DNA of 64,000 bases from Dugong dugon (taxonomy: Eukaryota > Chordata > Mammalia > Sirenia > Dugongidae), in assembly GCA_030035585.1 (NCBI GenBank), contig CM057463.1:141702736-141766735 (forward strand). Direction: 5' to 3'. The translations under genes were made by a program, and so were the position numbers. Shown piece after piece: positions 46,498 to 58,914 of this stretch. The notes under the pieces are model-generated. The model had not been told where the DNA came from. It ran no database searches and saw only the letters and a program-made list of their open reading frames with translations. Numbering within the stretch: position 1 is the stretch's first letter; the number at the start of each line of letters is the position of its first letter.

Positions 46498-47245
46498 TGT
46501 GGCCTTTCTAGCCATGGTCTTGTAACTCCCACCCAGGTGATTGGGCAAGACTGTGTGATAGGGTAGCTGAGGCCCACCAAGGAGTTTGGTCAGTTTTGCC
46601 TTAAAGGAGAGCCAATTCCAGAGCAGAGAGGAGGATCCTACCACTACCAAGGAAGAACAGCCAGGAGCAGAGAGCGCATACTTTGGACCTGAGATCCCTG
46701 CGCCGAGAAGCTCCTGGAAGCAGGAGACCACGAGTGAGAGAGAGAGAGAGAGACAGGAAGGTGTAACCCGGAAGACGATGAAAAGCGGTGGCAAGAGAGA
46801 CCCGGCAGCAGAGACCAGCAGGAGATGGCATGGTGGGCTTCCTGACCCATGGAGAGAGAAAGCTGAATGACTTTAGGGAAAGGCCTAGGGCCAGGGAGAG
46901 TCATACCTGCAAGCATGATTGGGAGGAGGCTGTCCTGATGGAATAACGGTATTCTGAGTGTCTTTCAGCCTGAACTGTAACTGTTACTTACCTAATAAAC
47001 CTCACAATCATGAGTATGGCCTGTGAGTTCTGTGTGGCCATTGCAATGAATTATCAAACCCAGCAGAAAAGTAGAGAGTGACATGGAAGGGAGGGCTGGT
47101 GTCAGAATTGGTAAAAAAATATGTTGGAGGGAGCAGGTATGTCTGACCTCCACCTCTCAGGAATCAGCCTTGGTCTGTGTTGGTGATTCTCTCTTCCCCT
47201 CCCGAAGTTAGAGAAGGTCTGATGCCTGCAGTGCGAATTTTTACA
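46498..47245 (+). repeat. Right LTR of the ERV-like element
   Basis: It begins TGTGGCCTTTCTAGCC and ends GCGAATTTTTACA. It contains the same blocks as the left LTR, including GAGAGAGAGAGAGAGA near 46735 and CTAATAAACCTCAC near 46996, where the poly(A) signal is intact (AATAAA). The two LTRs differ at many positions and by small indels, so the insertion is old. Confidence 0.85.
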
Positions 47246-47388
47246 ATTTCTAAACTTCAAAATGTCTCTAGAGGATTGTTTTTGTGTGTGGTATTTTGTT
47301 GTTGTTTTGTTTTGATCTGGTTATTGTTTTGTTTTCTGTCATTGATGCATTATGGTCACAGAATATATACCTCTTTCTAGATCACTGT

Positions 47389-47484
47389 CTTAGAAACCCT
47401 ATGGGCAGTTCTATAGTTCTACTTTGTCCTATAGGATCACCATGAGTCAGAATCGACAGAATAGCAAACGGTTTTTTTTTTTTT
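47389..47484 (+). mobile_element. AfroSINE-like SINE, 3' part
   Basis: TTAGAAACCCTATGGGCAG, TTGTCCTATAGGATCACC and GAGTCAGAATCGACAG, then a T-rich end. The head is missing. Confidence 0.85.
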
Positions 47485-48589
47485 TGTCTTATAATTTTAG
47501 AGTATTTTAATATGTCTAAGTTCAATTTGTTTTTATCACAATAGTCACATTCTCCTCCTATAACCAATGAGCTGTACTCGCTGTCAATGACTTAAAGTGA
47601 GAAACCATTCATTCAAGTACATATAAATGGGTTTAGATCATCATGCCAAGGAATCAAAGTCCAAACCTTGACGATCTTTTCCATCACTTCTTTACACTGT
47701 TGTTCTTGACTTTCAGTTTGTTGCTTCCATCAGGAACACTTTGGATTCAAACTTAAATGCAAAGAATGACAGACCAAGTTTCAGATGAAAGTGTTGTATT
47801 CCCTGGTTAAAGTTTCCATATCTCGTTAATGTGCAAGGTCAAGAAACAAACTTCAGACTTTGTTCCAGATATTACCTTGTCCATGGAAGTAAATTTAGAG
47901 TTAGTATTTTTACAGTAAACACTTAGATCTACATTGCCTTATGTGTCTTTTGGAATATCATTGTCAGAGGATTGAGACCCAGGTCAATCTCTGAACACTG
48001 ACTAGACTGAGTATGATTCAAGTATATCCTGAGCGCCATCTGTATGTGAATCTAGTGTAGATAAGAGCAAAATTGTGTTACGTCTAGTTTGAAGGAAAAT
48101 TAGCGAGATTGGTGACTACTGATGCTTTTATCATCTTGCGAAGTCACATACTGCAGTGTAACCACAGAACTGTACTTCTATTTAATAACATTATCATCTC
48201 TTCAATTTTCCACTTAGTTAATCTGTGTCTCAACAAATCGAGGTACATCTTTTAAGGCACATTTAGCAAGATTCATAATTGTTGTGATAGAACTCAGGGA
48301 TAATTCACAGAACCAAACTTTTCATATGGAAAACTTGGGCACCTCAGTGGGAGGGCCTGATTTGAATTTAAATATACATCTAAGGAAAATTGGAGGCAGT
48401 CAGATATCTGGACTTCTTTCTCAGGGTAGTAAATATCTAAGGACCTTCTTCCTAAGATCCATTTTTTAATTCTTTGTTGGAGATCTTTAACCATTTCAGT
48501 TGAACAACATTTCCTTTGGGGGAATAGTTATGGTCTCAACAATTTCTTCTTACCTCATGACTCTCCCTTTCCTAGTGCTTAGTGAACAG
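47485..48589. other. No recognisable feature
   Basis: About 1.1 kb without an assignable gene or repeat. Overlapping open frames at 48284-48494 on both strands are uninformative. Confidence 0.45.
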
Positions 48590-49720
48590 GCTCATTCATT
48601 GAGCATTCATTCAACAGGTATTTGAGGACCTAAGATTTGCCACAAGGTTCTGAGGCACTATGCAATACAAATGAATGAAAATAAAGTCCTTTTTTAAAGG
48701 AGCTTAGACACTAGTAGGAAGAAAAAGACATGTCAATTGTTGGTGAAGTGTTCAAATAGGAAGAAAAGTAGAGCATGTGGACTGATGGACAGCGGTGGGG
48801 TGGGGGTTGGTTCAGAATATACCTCCGAGTCGTTTTTACAAATCTGAAAGAAGGTGATAATGTTCTATGAGAACATCTAGCAAAAGACATTAGCAGGAAA
48901 AGGGAAGAGTGAAGACAAATGCTCCAGGCAAAAGCGTGCTTGTATGCTCAATGCATTGAGGGGACCAGTGTAACTTCAGAAGTGGAAAGGGCAAAAGAAT
49001 AAAGGATGGGGTCAAGGAGGTCAGCAGGAGGCAACTGACCCAGAATCTCATAAGTCATGGAAAGTCGATTGGATTTTACTCTGAGTGAGAGTGGAAGCAA
49101 TTAGAGACACAGGGATCATGTGCTTTGCATTTAGAAGGATAATTCTAGTTGTGTGGGTAGAAGCAGGGAGAAAATCATAAGGAGCTTGGAGATCAAGATA
49201 ATTGGTTGAGAGCAGAAATAGACGAGGTGAATGGTGGTCTAATTCCAGATATATTTTAAAGTAGAGCCTTCAGTACTTGATACTAAATGTTATGTATGCG
49301 ATAAGAAGGGAATGACTTTATGGGTTTTGAACAAAAATTGAATTGCCCATTTGCTGATATAGAGAAGACTGAGGGACACTGAGGATATCAAGACTTTGGT
49401 GTATCACTATATAGATATCTTGACAGAACAATGGAGAAGGTAGTTGAATATACAGGTTCAGACTACCTCTGAGAGACTGAGATCACATGAGAAAAGACTA
49501 TGAATGAAAGCAGAAGAGATATAAGAACTGAGCTTTGAAGCACTAAAAGAAAGAGATAGCCAGGGAGTAGCCAGTAATGGGGGATCAGAGAGAGTGTGGG
49601 AGTCAAAGGAAGACTTTTAAGGACAAGGAAGTAACCAACTGAGTCAGACTTAGGATGAGAATGTAAAATTAACTGTCGGACTTGGCAATGTGATAGTTAA
49701 CAGAGTCTTAATAGACCTTT
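48590..49720 (+). repeat. Ancient mammalian interspersed repeat beginning with an L2-like 3' end
   Basis: It starts with CATTCATTCAACAGGTATTTGAG, the reverse complement of the LINE-2 terminus. It continues with blocks of the same old family as 33230-33930: GGATTTTACTCTGAGTGAGAG, GTGGTCTAATTCCAGATATA and AAGTAGAGCCTTCAGTAC. It is highly diverged and its limits are approximate. Confidence 0.5.
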
Positions 49721-51795
49721 TTATGGAATTTTACAGTAAAAGGAAATCATGACATGGGCACTTCCTGGCTAGACTCTAGGGAATGATCTTTTGTTTTATT
49801 GATGAAGACTATAATCTGTTATAATATTGTTGGAACTGATCCAGTACAGGGAAAAATTGCTAGAGTTGTGTTCTTTGTCCTCCAAGAATGAGGGCCTCAG
49901 TAGGCAAAGAGAGGGAATCTAATCTATAAATAAGTGGAAGGTTGTCTAAATAAAGGCACACAGATAGTCCATTTTAAGAGGAAAAGCAGATATATAGCCA
50001 CAGATACAGGTAGATTTGTTGATTAAGACAGTTGCATCCTATGTGTTTGGCTTGTTTCTGTAATGGAAAGCTTGGTAATTTGGACCAGCTTTGGGACTGC
50101 TTTGCCTCTGGAGGTATGAACAGTAGACTATAGAAACAGATTCATTTGAAGAGTCAGATAGTGTTAATGTGGGGCAATGTTTAAAATAACTGGGTTTACT
50201 ATGCCCGAGGAAATTAAAGGTGAAGAATTTTAGCTGATAACTAAGAATCAATCTTAGCAGGAGATTCCAACATTCCTCTGAGAATAAGTAATAAGCATGG
50301 GGAAAAATAGTATTATAGAAGATTTGAGTCTCATGGACATATAGATTAGACAGTGTACCTAATAACTGTAGTTTACACATTCTTTTCAAATACATGAAAT
50401 ACATTAGTTCATTTAGATGGATTTTAATAAAGAGAGACAAACCACGATGTTTAGAGATGCATGCTTAGGTAGAAAGGACCAAAAATTTTATGCTGTCATA
50501 AAACATAATAGCAGCTTACATGGCAAAGGGAAGAAGTAGAGATTAGAAGACAGTATGAAGGAAGCTTCTGGTACTCTTCTATTTCATGATGAGTGGTGAT
50601 CCCATGGGTGCTCACTTCATGATCAGTTCAGCTGTACATTTTGTTTTGTGCCTTTTCCTATGCATGTATTGTACTATAAAGACACTAGAAGACTCATAGA
50701 GCTTCATATCCAGTCAGACTTTTCAAGTAAATAACAAACTTCCTAAGGACCAAGTCACCCTTCTTGCCATAGACCTGCGTGTTCAAATCCTTGAATTTAG
50801 ATCCCATTTAATGCTCATTTTTCACTCCTCCTAAATTCATTTGCCATAAGATTAAGAAAGTTTTGAGAATGACAGGAAGAAACACTCTGACACTCATCAG
50901 CATTAAAGACAGATCACAGTTGAACTTTGAAACTAGTTTATGGTTAATTGGAATGTGCTGTTTATAGTAAACCCAATTAGTTTTTACTACTTAAAACATC
51001 GATCAAGAATTGTTATCGTATCTCCATGCTTTAGTTTTACAGGTTCATTATCATAGGCTCCATTTAGTTGTGCAGGAATGGTGGTACTGAAATTAATCAG
51101 TAGTAGCTACAAGTAGAGAAGGGAGAAACATGTAACAAATAAATAGATAAAAAGTAAAGTAAAAAAAGTGTTTAAAACAACTGAGAAAAAACACTTACCT
51201 CCTGCTGATGGATACCAATTTTGCAATAGTTTTGGGACACCACAGTAAGCAGGATATGGATGTCATACTCCATACCCCTTAATTCAAAAAAAGAAAGACT
51301 TCTTTGAGTTGCTACACATTTTTTTTACAAAAATTACCTCAAATATTCAAAATAAAAAAGCACTTGACTAGTTTTGTTGATCCCTAAACACAACTACATA
51401 AAGCTACAACAAATTGGACAATGTGAATAAACTTCACGTTTTGCTATTTTTACAACAATTGTTTAAACAACTGTTTAGATATTTAAGAATTAGAGTACTT
51501 AAAAGTTATGATGATAGAAAATACTAGAATACAAAATTCAGTTTTTTCAAATTGAAACAGCCATGTTTATAACCCATAAATGAAGGAGTACTTTAAGTCA
51601 GTTTCGTGAAATACCAGTTTAAGACTTTTTTATACTCTACCTGCTTTTTGTTCTATAAACCATTGTATGTTTCAAGATCTAATCATTCCTGAAATACTTT
51701 TCTTTCTACACTAAAACCTCTTTGTGCCTCAGTGTCTTCTCTAAAAAAGGGGTATTACATCAGCACCGGCCTGATAGTGTTTGAATGAATGAGTT
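49721..51795. other. No recognisable feature
   Basis: About 2 kb of AT-rich sequence. The minus-strand 133-codon frame at 50039-50440 has no recognisable domain, and I do not call it a gene. Confidence 0.45.
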
Positions 51796-54065
51796 ATACA
51801 TTAGGTTGTTAGGTGCCGTCAAGTCAGTTCCGACTCATAGTGACCCTGTGAACAACAGAACAAAACACTGCCCAGTCCTGCGTCATCTTCACAATCATTG
51901 TTATGCTTGAGCCCATTGTTGCAGCCACTGTGTTAATCCATCTTGTTGAGGGTCTTCCTCTCTTTCACTGACCCTGTACTTTACCAAGGAGATTGTCTTT
52001 CTCCAGGGGCTGATCTCGCCTGACAACATGTCCAAAGTATGTAAGACGTAGTCTCACCATCTTTGCTTCTAAGGTGCATTCTGGTTGTACTTCTTCCAAG
52101 ACAGACCTGTTCATTCTTTTGGCAATCCGTAGTATATTCAATGTTCTTCACCAATACCAGAATTCAAAAGCATCAGTTCTTCTTCAGTCTTCCTTATTAA
52201 TTGTCCAGCTTTCGCATGCATATGAGGCAACTGAAAACACCATGGCTTGGGTCAGGTGCACGTTAGTCCCCAAGGTGACATCTTTGCTTTTCAACACTTT
52301 AAAGAGATCTTTTGCAGCAGATTTGCCCAACGCAATGTGTCTTTTGATTTCTTGACTGCTGCTTCCATGGGTGTTGATTGTGGATCCGAGGAAAACGAAA
52401 TCCTTGACAACTTGAATATTTTCTCCATTTATCATGATGTTGCTTATTGGCCCAGTGGTGAGGATTTCTGTTTTCTTTACGCTGAGGTGTAATTTATACT
52501 GAAGGCTGTAGTCTTTGATTTTCATCAGTAAGTGCTTCAAGTCCTCTTCACTTTCAGCAAGCAAGGTTGTGTCATCTGCATAACCCAGGTTGTTAATGAG
52601 TCATCCTCCAATCCTGATGCCCCCTTCTTCTTCATATAGTCCAGCTTCTTGGATTATTTCCTCAGCATACAGATTGAATAGGTATGGTGAAAGGATACAA
52701 CCCTGACGCACACCTTTCCTGACTTTAAACCACACAGAATTCCTTTGTTCTGTCCGAATGACTGCCTCTTGATCTATGATCAGGTTCCTCATGAGCACAA
52801 TTAAGTGTTCTGGAATTCCCATTCTTCACAATGTTGTCCATAATATGTTATGATCTACAGAGTCGAGTGCCTTAGCATGGTCAATAAAACACAGGTAAAC
52901 CTCTTTCTGGTGTTCTCTGCTTTCAGCCAGGATCCATCTGACATCAGCAATGATACCCTTGGTTCCATGTCCTCTTCTGACTTTGGCCTGAATTTCTGGC
53001 AGTTCCCTGTCAATATACTGCTGCAGCCGCTTTTGAATGATCTTCAGCAAAAATTTTGCTTGCATGTGATATTAATGATACTGTTGGATAATTTCTATAT
53101 TCGGTTGGATCACCTTTCTTGGGAATAGGCATAAATATGGATCTCTTGCAGTCGGATGGCCAGGTAGCTGTCTTCCAAATTTCTTGGCATAGACGAGTGA
53201 GCACTTCCAGTGCTGCATCCATTTGTTGAAACATCTCAATTGATATTCTGTCAATTCCTGGAGCCTTGTTTTTCACCAATGCCTTCAGTGCAGCTTGGAC
53301 TTCTTCCTTCGGTACCATCAGTTCCTGATCATATTCTGCCTCTTGAAATGGCTGAATGTTGACCAATTCCTTTTGGTATAATGACTCTGTGTATTCCTTC
53401 CATCTTCTTTGGATGCTTTCTGCGTCATTTAATATTTCCCCCATTGAATCCTTAACTATTGCAACTTGAGGCTTGAACTTTTTCTTTAGTTCTTTCAGTT
53501 TGAGAAATGCCAAGCATGTTCTTCCCTTTTGGTTTTCGATCTCTAGCTGTTTGCACACGTCATTATAATACTTTATTTTGTCTTCTCAAGCTGCTCTTTG
53601 AAATCTTCGGTTCAGTTCTTTTACTTCACCATTTCTTCCTTCTGCGTTAGCTACTCGACGTTCGAGGGCAAGTTTCAGAGTCTCTTCTGACATCCATTTT
53701 GGTCTTTTTTTTCTTTCTCATATTTTTAACGACCTTTGGATTTCTTCATGCATGATATGCTCGGTGACATCCCACAGCTTCTCTGGTGTCTGGTCATTAG
53801 TATTCAATGTGTCATAGCTATTCTTGAGACAGTCTCTAAATTCAGGGGAGATATACTCAAGGTTGTACTTTAGCTCTCCTATACTTGTTTTGATTTTCTT
53901 CAGCTTCAACTTGAAATTGCATAAGAAAAATTGATGGTCTGTTCTGCAATCTGACCCTGGCCTTGTTCTGATTGATGATATTGAGCTTTTCCATCTTCTC
54001 TTTCCACAGATGTAGTTGATTTAATGCCTGTGTATTCCATCTGGTGAGGTTCATGTGTGTAGTCA
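51796..54065 (-). mobile_element. RTE (BovB-like) LINE, minus strand, 5'-truncated
   Basis: The 3' terminus on the plus strand reads TTAGGTGCCGTCAAGTCAG. Moving upstream on the minus strand come the C-terminal domain, the reverse transcriptase, and the linker between endonuclease and RT, ending near 54065. The endonuclease domain itself is missing. Reading-frame breaks are few, making this the best-preserved LINE in the window. Confidence 0.93.
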
Positions 54066-54069
54066 TCAT
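52184..54069 (-). pseudogene. RTE reverse-transcriptase pseudogene
   Basis: Frame pieces at 53857-54069, 53718-53909, 53010-53558, 52826-53065, 52601-52822 and 52184-52564 line up as one RTE polyprotein. Visible RT landmarks in order are NKAPGIDRISIEMFQQM, FMPIPKKGDPTEYRNY, the motif-A region LCFIDHAKALDSVDH, GVRQGCILSPYLFNLYAEE, the catalytic YADDTTLLAESEEDLK (frame-adjusted near 52560) and KDFVFLGSTINTHGSSSQ. A TGA in the G-G-stop-L-I-N stretch near 52605, likely from a CGA codon by CpG decay, interrupts the frame just before the YADD motif. Not functional. Confidence 0.92.
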
Positions 54070-55345
54070 TTATTGGACAATATCATAAATATCACAGGCA
54101 GGTAAAATTTCGCTGAAGATAATTCAAAAACAGTTGCAGCAATACACTGACAGGGAACTGCCACAAATTCCAGCCAGATTTAGAAGATGATGAGGAACGG
54201 GGATATATCATTGATGATGTGAGATGGTTCTTGGCTGAAAGCAGAGAATAGCAGAAAGATGTTTACCTGTGTTTTATTGACTATGCAGAGGCATTTGACT
54301 GTGTGGATCATAACAAATTATGGATAACATTAGGAAGAATGGGAATTCCAGAACACTTAATTGTGCTCATGCAGAACATATACCTAGACCAAGAGGTAGT
54401 CATTTGAACAGAACAAGGGGATTAAAATCGAGAAGGGTGTGCATCAAAGTTGTATCCTTTCACCATACTTTTTCAATCTATATGCTGAGAAAAAAATACA
54501 ACAAGCTGGACTACATGAAGAAGAACCTGGCATCAGGATTGGAGGAAGACTCGTTAACAACCTGCGATATGCAGATGACACAAACTTGCTTGTTGAAAGC
54601 GAAGAGGACTTGCATCCCATGCTGATGCAGATCAAACACTAAAACCTTCAGGATTATACCTCAACATAAAGAAAGTAAAAATCTTCACAACTGGACCAAT
54701 AATCAACATCATGATAAATGGAAAAAATATTGAAGTGGTCAAAGATTTATTTTATTTGGATCCACAGTCAAAGCCTATGGAAGCAGCCGTCAAGAAATCA
54801 AAGGACATAGTGCACTGGGCAAATCTGCTGCAAAAGACCTCTTTAAAGTGTTAAAAAGCAGAGATGTCATTTTGAGGACTGAGGTGTGCCTGACCTAAGT
54901 CATAGTATTTTCAGTCACCTCATAAGTATGTGAAAGCTGGACAAAGAATAAGGAAGACCAAAGAGAATTGATGCCTTTGAATTACGGTGGTGGTGATGAA
55001 TATTGAATATACCATAGACTGCCAGAAGAATGAACAAATCTGTCTTGGAAGGAGTACAGCCAGAATGCTCTTTAGAAGTGAGGTTGGCCAGACTTTGTCT
55101 CCAGTGCTTTGGACGTGTTATCAGCGGGGACCAGTCCTTGGAGACAGACATCATGCTTGGCAAAGTAGAGGATCAGCAAAAAATAAGAAGATCCTCAGTG
55201 AGATAGAATGACACAGTGACTGCAGCGATGGGCTCAAACACAGCAATGATTGTGAGGATGGTGCAGGATCAGGCAGTGTTTTGTTCTGTTGTATATAAGG
55301 TAGATATGAGTCGGAACAGGCTCAATATCACCTAACAACAACATG
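54066..55345 (+). mobile_element. RTE LINE, plus strand, 5'-truncated
   Basis: It starts near the RT motif-A region (CTGTGTTTTATTGACTATGC, giving CFIDYAEAFD). It continues through GGTGTGCATCAAAGTTGTATCC and the ADDTNLLVESEEDL region, and reaches the 3' terminus at CACCTAACAACAACATG. Frames are more damaged than in the minus-strand neighbour. Its 5' end meets the 5' end of that neighbour, so the pair is head to head. Confidence 0.92.
54320..54650 (+). pseudogene. RTE reverse-transcriptase remnant, plus copy
   Basis: The frame at 54439-54642 contains SCILSPYFFNLYAEKKIQ and YADDTNLLVESEEDL, the RT palm motifs of the RTE family, with stops and frameshifts on either side. It covers only the palm region. 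Confidence 0.88.
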
Positions 55346-55509
55346 AACAATCTTGGGAACTAATTCAGGCTTATGTCCTAGGAGTTGTGTGAGCCTAGAC
55401 ATGTTACAAAACATCTCTGAACTGAAGATATGACATGAGGATATTAATACATATTTTCCAGCAGAGTAGCTAGAAGGAGCAAAAATATATGTATATCAGT
55501 GTATAATGT

Positions 55510-55555
55510 ATTTGTCTGTATACACATATATGTATATATATATATATATATATAA
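55510..55555 (+). repeat. (TA)n microsatellite
   Basis: TATACACATATATGTATATA continues into about 24 bp of pure TA. Confidence 0.9.
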
Positions 55556-56539
55556 AAGATCAGTTGCCTGATACATTGTGTGCACATAAAAAGAGATTTT
55601 TTGTTATGTATTTTTCAAAACACAACAAAAAGTTACTACAGAGAGTTTCATAGTTATAAGTCTAAGTCAAAACTTCAGAATGTATAAATCAGGAAAGTGA
55701 AGGTTTAGGAATTCTAAACTCAGTTAATTTCCTAATTGATTAATTTTGTGATTTAGAAAACTATGGTGTGTTTTAAACATGTACTACCTATATTTCAAAG
55801 CACCATTTCCTGTTATAATTTTTAAGAGAATAAAAATTTATAGAAAGAAACATTCATTTGAATGCAGAAGCCATGAAACCCAGTAATAAGTATAGACACT
55901 ATTTATTTATTTATTTATTTTTTAAAAAGCATCACTGAGCTATTACTTGTCCATGAATAGGGAAAGAACTGAGTATGTGAGACTTACATGCCTTCCTGAG
56001 GTATTCTGCAGGGGTTTATAATCATTCAACCTACAAAATAAGAAAGCTTTCTCTTTGCTCATGGTGATGTGAACACTGCAAGGGTTTTACCTCCTGGAGA
56101 AATGTAAAAATGTCTTGGCAGAGGAGAGAAGACTGAAAGAATGTTTCCTAGTACTCCAACAGTAAAAAGGAGCTGTTGGTGTTAGACCAACTGCTGCTCT
56201 GGGGAGGCTGGAGATTCCTGCTCCAGGATTCCAAGGATGGCTCTGGCCCAAGTGACAGTTAAATGTAAAGATTTAACTGGCGGAGTTGATGAATACCAAT
56301 CTATAATAACCTGGCTTTGTGGGAATGAAGGAAATCTTACTCTATACTGTAATATGGGAAGAATTGTTATGTGGCATTTTGGTAACAACATTTATAACAG
56401 CCATTTTGGTCCTTGATCATTCAAAGCATTTGGATTATGGAGTTTCAGAGTGAACTTTAAGCTGTATATATTTTTTGCATAAGCAGTTATAATATTTTTT
56501 ATTGTTTATTTTGTTTTATTGAGGTATTTCCATCAGTTT
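55556..56539. other. No recognisable feature
   Basis: Unassigned AT-rich sequence with a short (TTTA)n at about 55900-55922. Confidence 0.45.
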
Positions 56540-56806
56540 TGGAGGAAGTACAGCCAGAATGTTCATTAGAAGCAAGGATGAAGCCAAAGGAAAGACCAAT
56601 CACTCAAAAAAGGCATCATGTTTGATATAGTACAGAGTTAGCAGAAATAAGGGAAAACTTCCATGAGATGGATTGACGTGGTGACTGCAACAATGAGTTA
56701 AAACATACCAAAGATTGTGGCTGCAACAATGGGTTCAAACATACCAACTGGGTAAAGTTTCATAAGGCTGTCAAGACTCGGAGCCAGCTCAACAACAACA
56801 ACAATT
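56540..56806 (+). mobile_element. RTE LINE 3' fragment
   Basis: GGAGGAAGTACAGCCAGAATG, GGCATCATGTTTGATATAG, GATGGATTGACGTGGTGACTG and CTCAACAACAACAACAATTT are RTE 3' blocks. A short internal duplication (GGCTGCAACAATGGGTTC) is present near 56719. Confidence 0.85.
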
Positions 56807-57276
56807 TTGTTAAAATTTCAAACTTACAGAAAAGATATAATAGTGCACAGAGCTTCCATATATCTTTTATGAGAGTCACCAATTTTAGCATTTTCCCCAT
56901 TTACTCTCTCTCTCTTTCTGTTTCTTTCCATATACATATACTTATGTGCCTTTTCTAAACAATTTGAAATTAAGTTGCAGATGCTATGCCCCCCTCCATT
57001 ATGCTTAAATACTTAAGAAGAAGGATATCGCCCACATAACCACATTACAGTGATAAAAACCTGGAAATTTCACATTATTATAATTTAACACTATTAGCTA
57101 AAGCAAAGTTGATATTTAAATTTTATCAATTGTTCCTATAATGCCTTTCATAACTATTTTTTCCTAGTTTTTGGATCTAATCTAGATCACTCATTGCATT
57201 TAGTTGACATATCCTAGAATCTGGAAACATTCCTCAGTCTGTCTTTGTCTGCTGTAGCCTTGACACTTTTGAAGAA

Positions 57277-57488
57277 TAAAAATCAAAAGCAAACCCCTTT
57301 GCCACCTAGTCTATTCCAACTCATAGCAACCCTATAGGACAGAATAGGACTGCCCCATAGAATTTCCAAAGCTGTAACCTCTAAGGAAGCAGACTGCCAC
57401 ATCTTTTTCCCATGGAGCTGCTCGTGGGTTGGAACTGCGACCTTGTGGTTAACAGCTGGGCACTTAACCACTGCATATCAGGGCTCTT
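57277..57488 (-). mobile_element. AfroSINE-like SINE, longer variant, antisense
   Basis: AGCAACCCTATAGGACAGAA, TTTCCAAAGCTGTAACCTC, GAAGCAGACTGCCACATC and GGTTAACAGCTGGGCACTTAACC show the longer subfamily in reverse, ending at its CAGGGCTC head. It sits within the old LINE. Confidence 0.92.
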
Positions 57489-57767
57489 TAACAGACCAGT
57501 TATTTTTAATTGGGGTTAGTCTGATGTTTCCACATGATTACATTCACATTAAGCAGTCTTGAGAGAAACGCTATAAAACTAATGTGTCTTTCTCAGTGCA
57601 CGCTGTCAGGGTCACATGATTTAGTTAGTTTGTCCCATTGCTGGGATATTAACTTTGATCATTTGGTTAAGGTAGTGTTCAATAGGTTTCTCCACTGTAA
57701 ATTTACTGTTTCCATTTGTTAATAAATAATAAACAACTTCGTGGGAAGGTATTTCAAAACTGATTAC

Positions 57768-57815
57768 ATATCCTATGAGTCGGAATTGACTCGATGGCAA
57801 CGGGTTTGGTGTTTT
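57768..57815 (+). mobile_element. AfroSINE-like 3' tail fragment
   Basis: CCTATGAGTCGGAATTGACTC followed by GATGGCAACGGGTTTGG is the SINE 3' end only. Confidence 0.8.
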
Positions 57816-58299
57816 TTTAATCTCTTATCAAATGTTCATCCATTGGTCATTCTCAACTGAATTATATGTTATTATGACATTTATAAAACAGGGCTTTAAA
57901 TCCATCATTCCTTCTACACTGTAAGGATCATATTTTCCATTTTCACTCACTTATTATTTATTTATTTATATCAGTATGAACTTATAGTTTCCTATTTTAT
58001 TTCATTATTGTCCCTGTTTATGTTGATGGTCAATTGTCTGCTATTTGGCCAAAAGGAGACACTTCAGGCTGAGTCCTTGTCCTCTTCACAAGCTCCTATC
58101 TTATTTACGTATTTACCTACTTTCTGGTATAAGCTGTTCCAGGCTCATCTTGTATTTTTTCTACCACTGACCTGAAATTGGGCATTTTCCAAGGACCCCT
58201 GTTCCCTTTGTTGGGAATGGTATTTAGAAAACAAAATATGTATGCTAGATGTGCTCACAGATACTGGCATGTCATTGTGTCTAGGTCTTCTCTGCAGAG

Positions 58300-58432
58300 A
58301 GAGCTAGGTACATACACAGATACATAGACACACAGGCACACACACCAGCACATACACATACACATTTGCTCAGGCACATGCAGGTACACACATGCACACC
58401 CAAGACACATATATGCATGCATATAAACTGTT
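58300..58432 (+). repeat. Imperfect CA-rich tract
   Basis: Many ACACAC and CATACACA words; the long minus-strand open frame at 58255-58557 (Cys/Val/Met-rich) is a product of this simple sequence. Confidence 0.8.
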
Positions 58433-58914
58433 AAAATAATAAAATGATGCACACAAGAGACATTTTTCATCTCATTCCTGAGTCTGACACTATCCCAGAA
58501 ACTCATCTCTGATGAAATGAAATAGGGACCAGGCAATAGGCAAATAAACCTCATCAAATCAGGAGTCCTATTTTTTACTACACTTGCTCACCTCCCAAAT
58601 GGCTGCAAATCATGCTAAGTATAGTGGCTTCTCTATCTCTGAGTGGGCCTTTAATTCTTAAATATTCTGTGTTTCTAAATCTCTAACTTGTCTTAAAGTG
58701 ACAATGGTCAGTCACATTTATTTTAATGTTGGAATATATTCAACTATATAATAACAGTTCTTAGTTTGTGAAATCTAGACATAAATGCTTCCATTTGGGG
58801 GGGTTCCCATATACATACCCTTGTTTGATTTTTCATATACTATAAGATGCAGAAAGGGGTAGGTAGTGGGGAAAGGGAAGTAAATATCCATTAGCCACAT
58901 TATGTCCCTTTTTG

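Larger units (their letters stand above)
43775..47245 (+). mobile_element. Non-autonomous ERV-like element with both LTRs
   Basis: Two direct repeats of about 740 bp flank a 1.96-kb interior. They share the same internal order: CTAGCCATGGTCTTGTAAC, GCCCACCAAGG, TTGGTCAGTTTTGCCTTAAA, CCAGAGCAGAGAGGAG, GGAAGAACAGCCAGGAGCAG, a GA run, GAGACCCGGCAGCAGAGA, ATCATGAGTATRG and GTTCTGTGTGGCCATT. A tRNA-type primer site follows the left repeat. The size and lack of recognisable gag, pol or env resemble MaLR-type non-autonomous members of the ERVL group. No convincing 5-bp target duplication is visible (CATTG before, ATTTC after). Confidence 0.85.
56807..58200 (-). mobile_element. Old LINE, probably L1M 3' region, antisense, interrupted by SINEs
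   Basis: TTACAGAAAAGATATAATAG, CACCAATTTTAGCATTTTCC, TTGAAATTAAGTTGCAGATG, TAAATTTTATCAATTGTTCC and TGATCATTTGGTTAAGG occur in the order expected for an old L1 3' region read in reverse. AfroSINE insertions at 57277-57488 and 57768-57815 interrupt it. The subfamily is uncertain. Confidence 0.55.

Noticed and set aside
43770..47250. Target-site duplication of the ERV-like element
   Set aside because: CATTG and ATTTC at the two ends do not match well enough to claim one.
50039..50440. 133-codon minus-strand frame as a gene
   Set aside because: No recognisable domain, no promoter or splice context; such a length is expected by chance in AT-rich DNA of this size.
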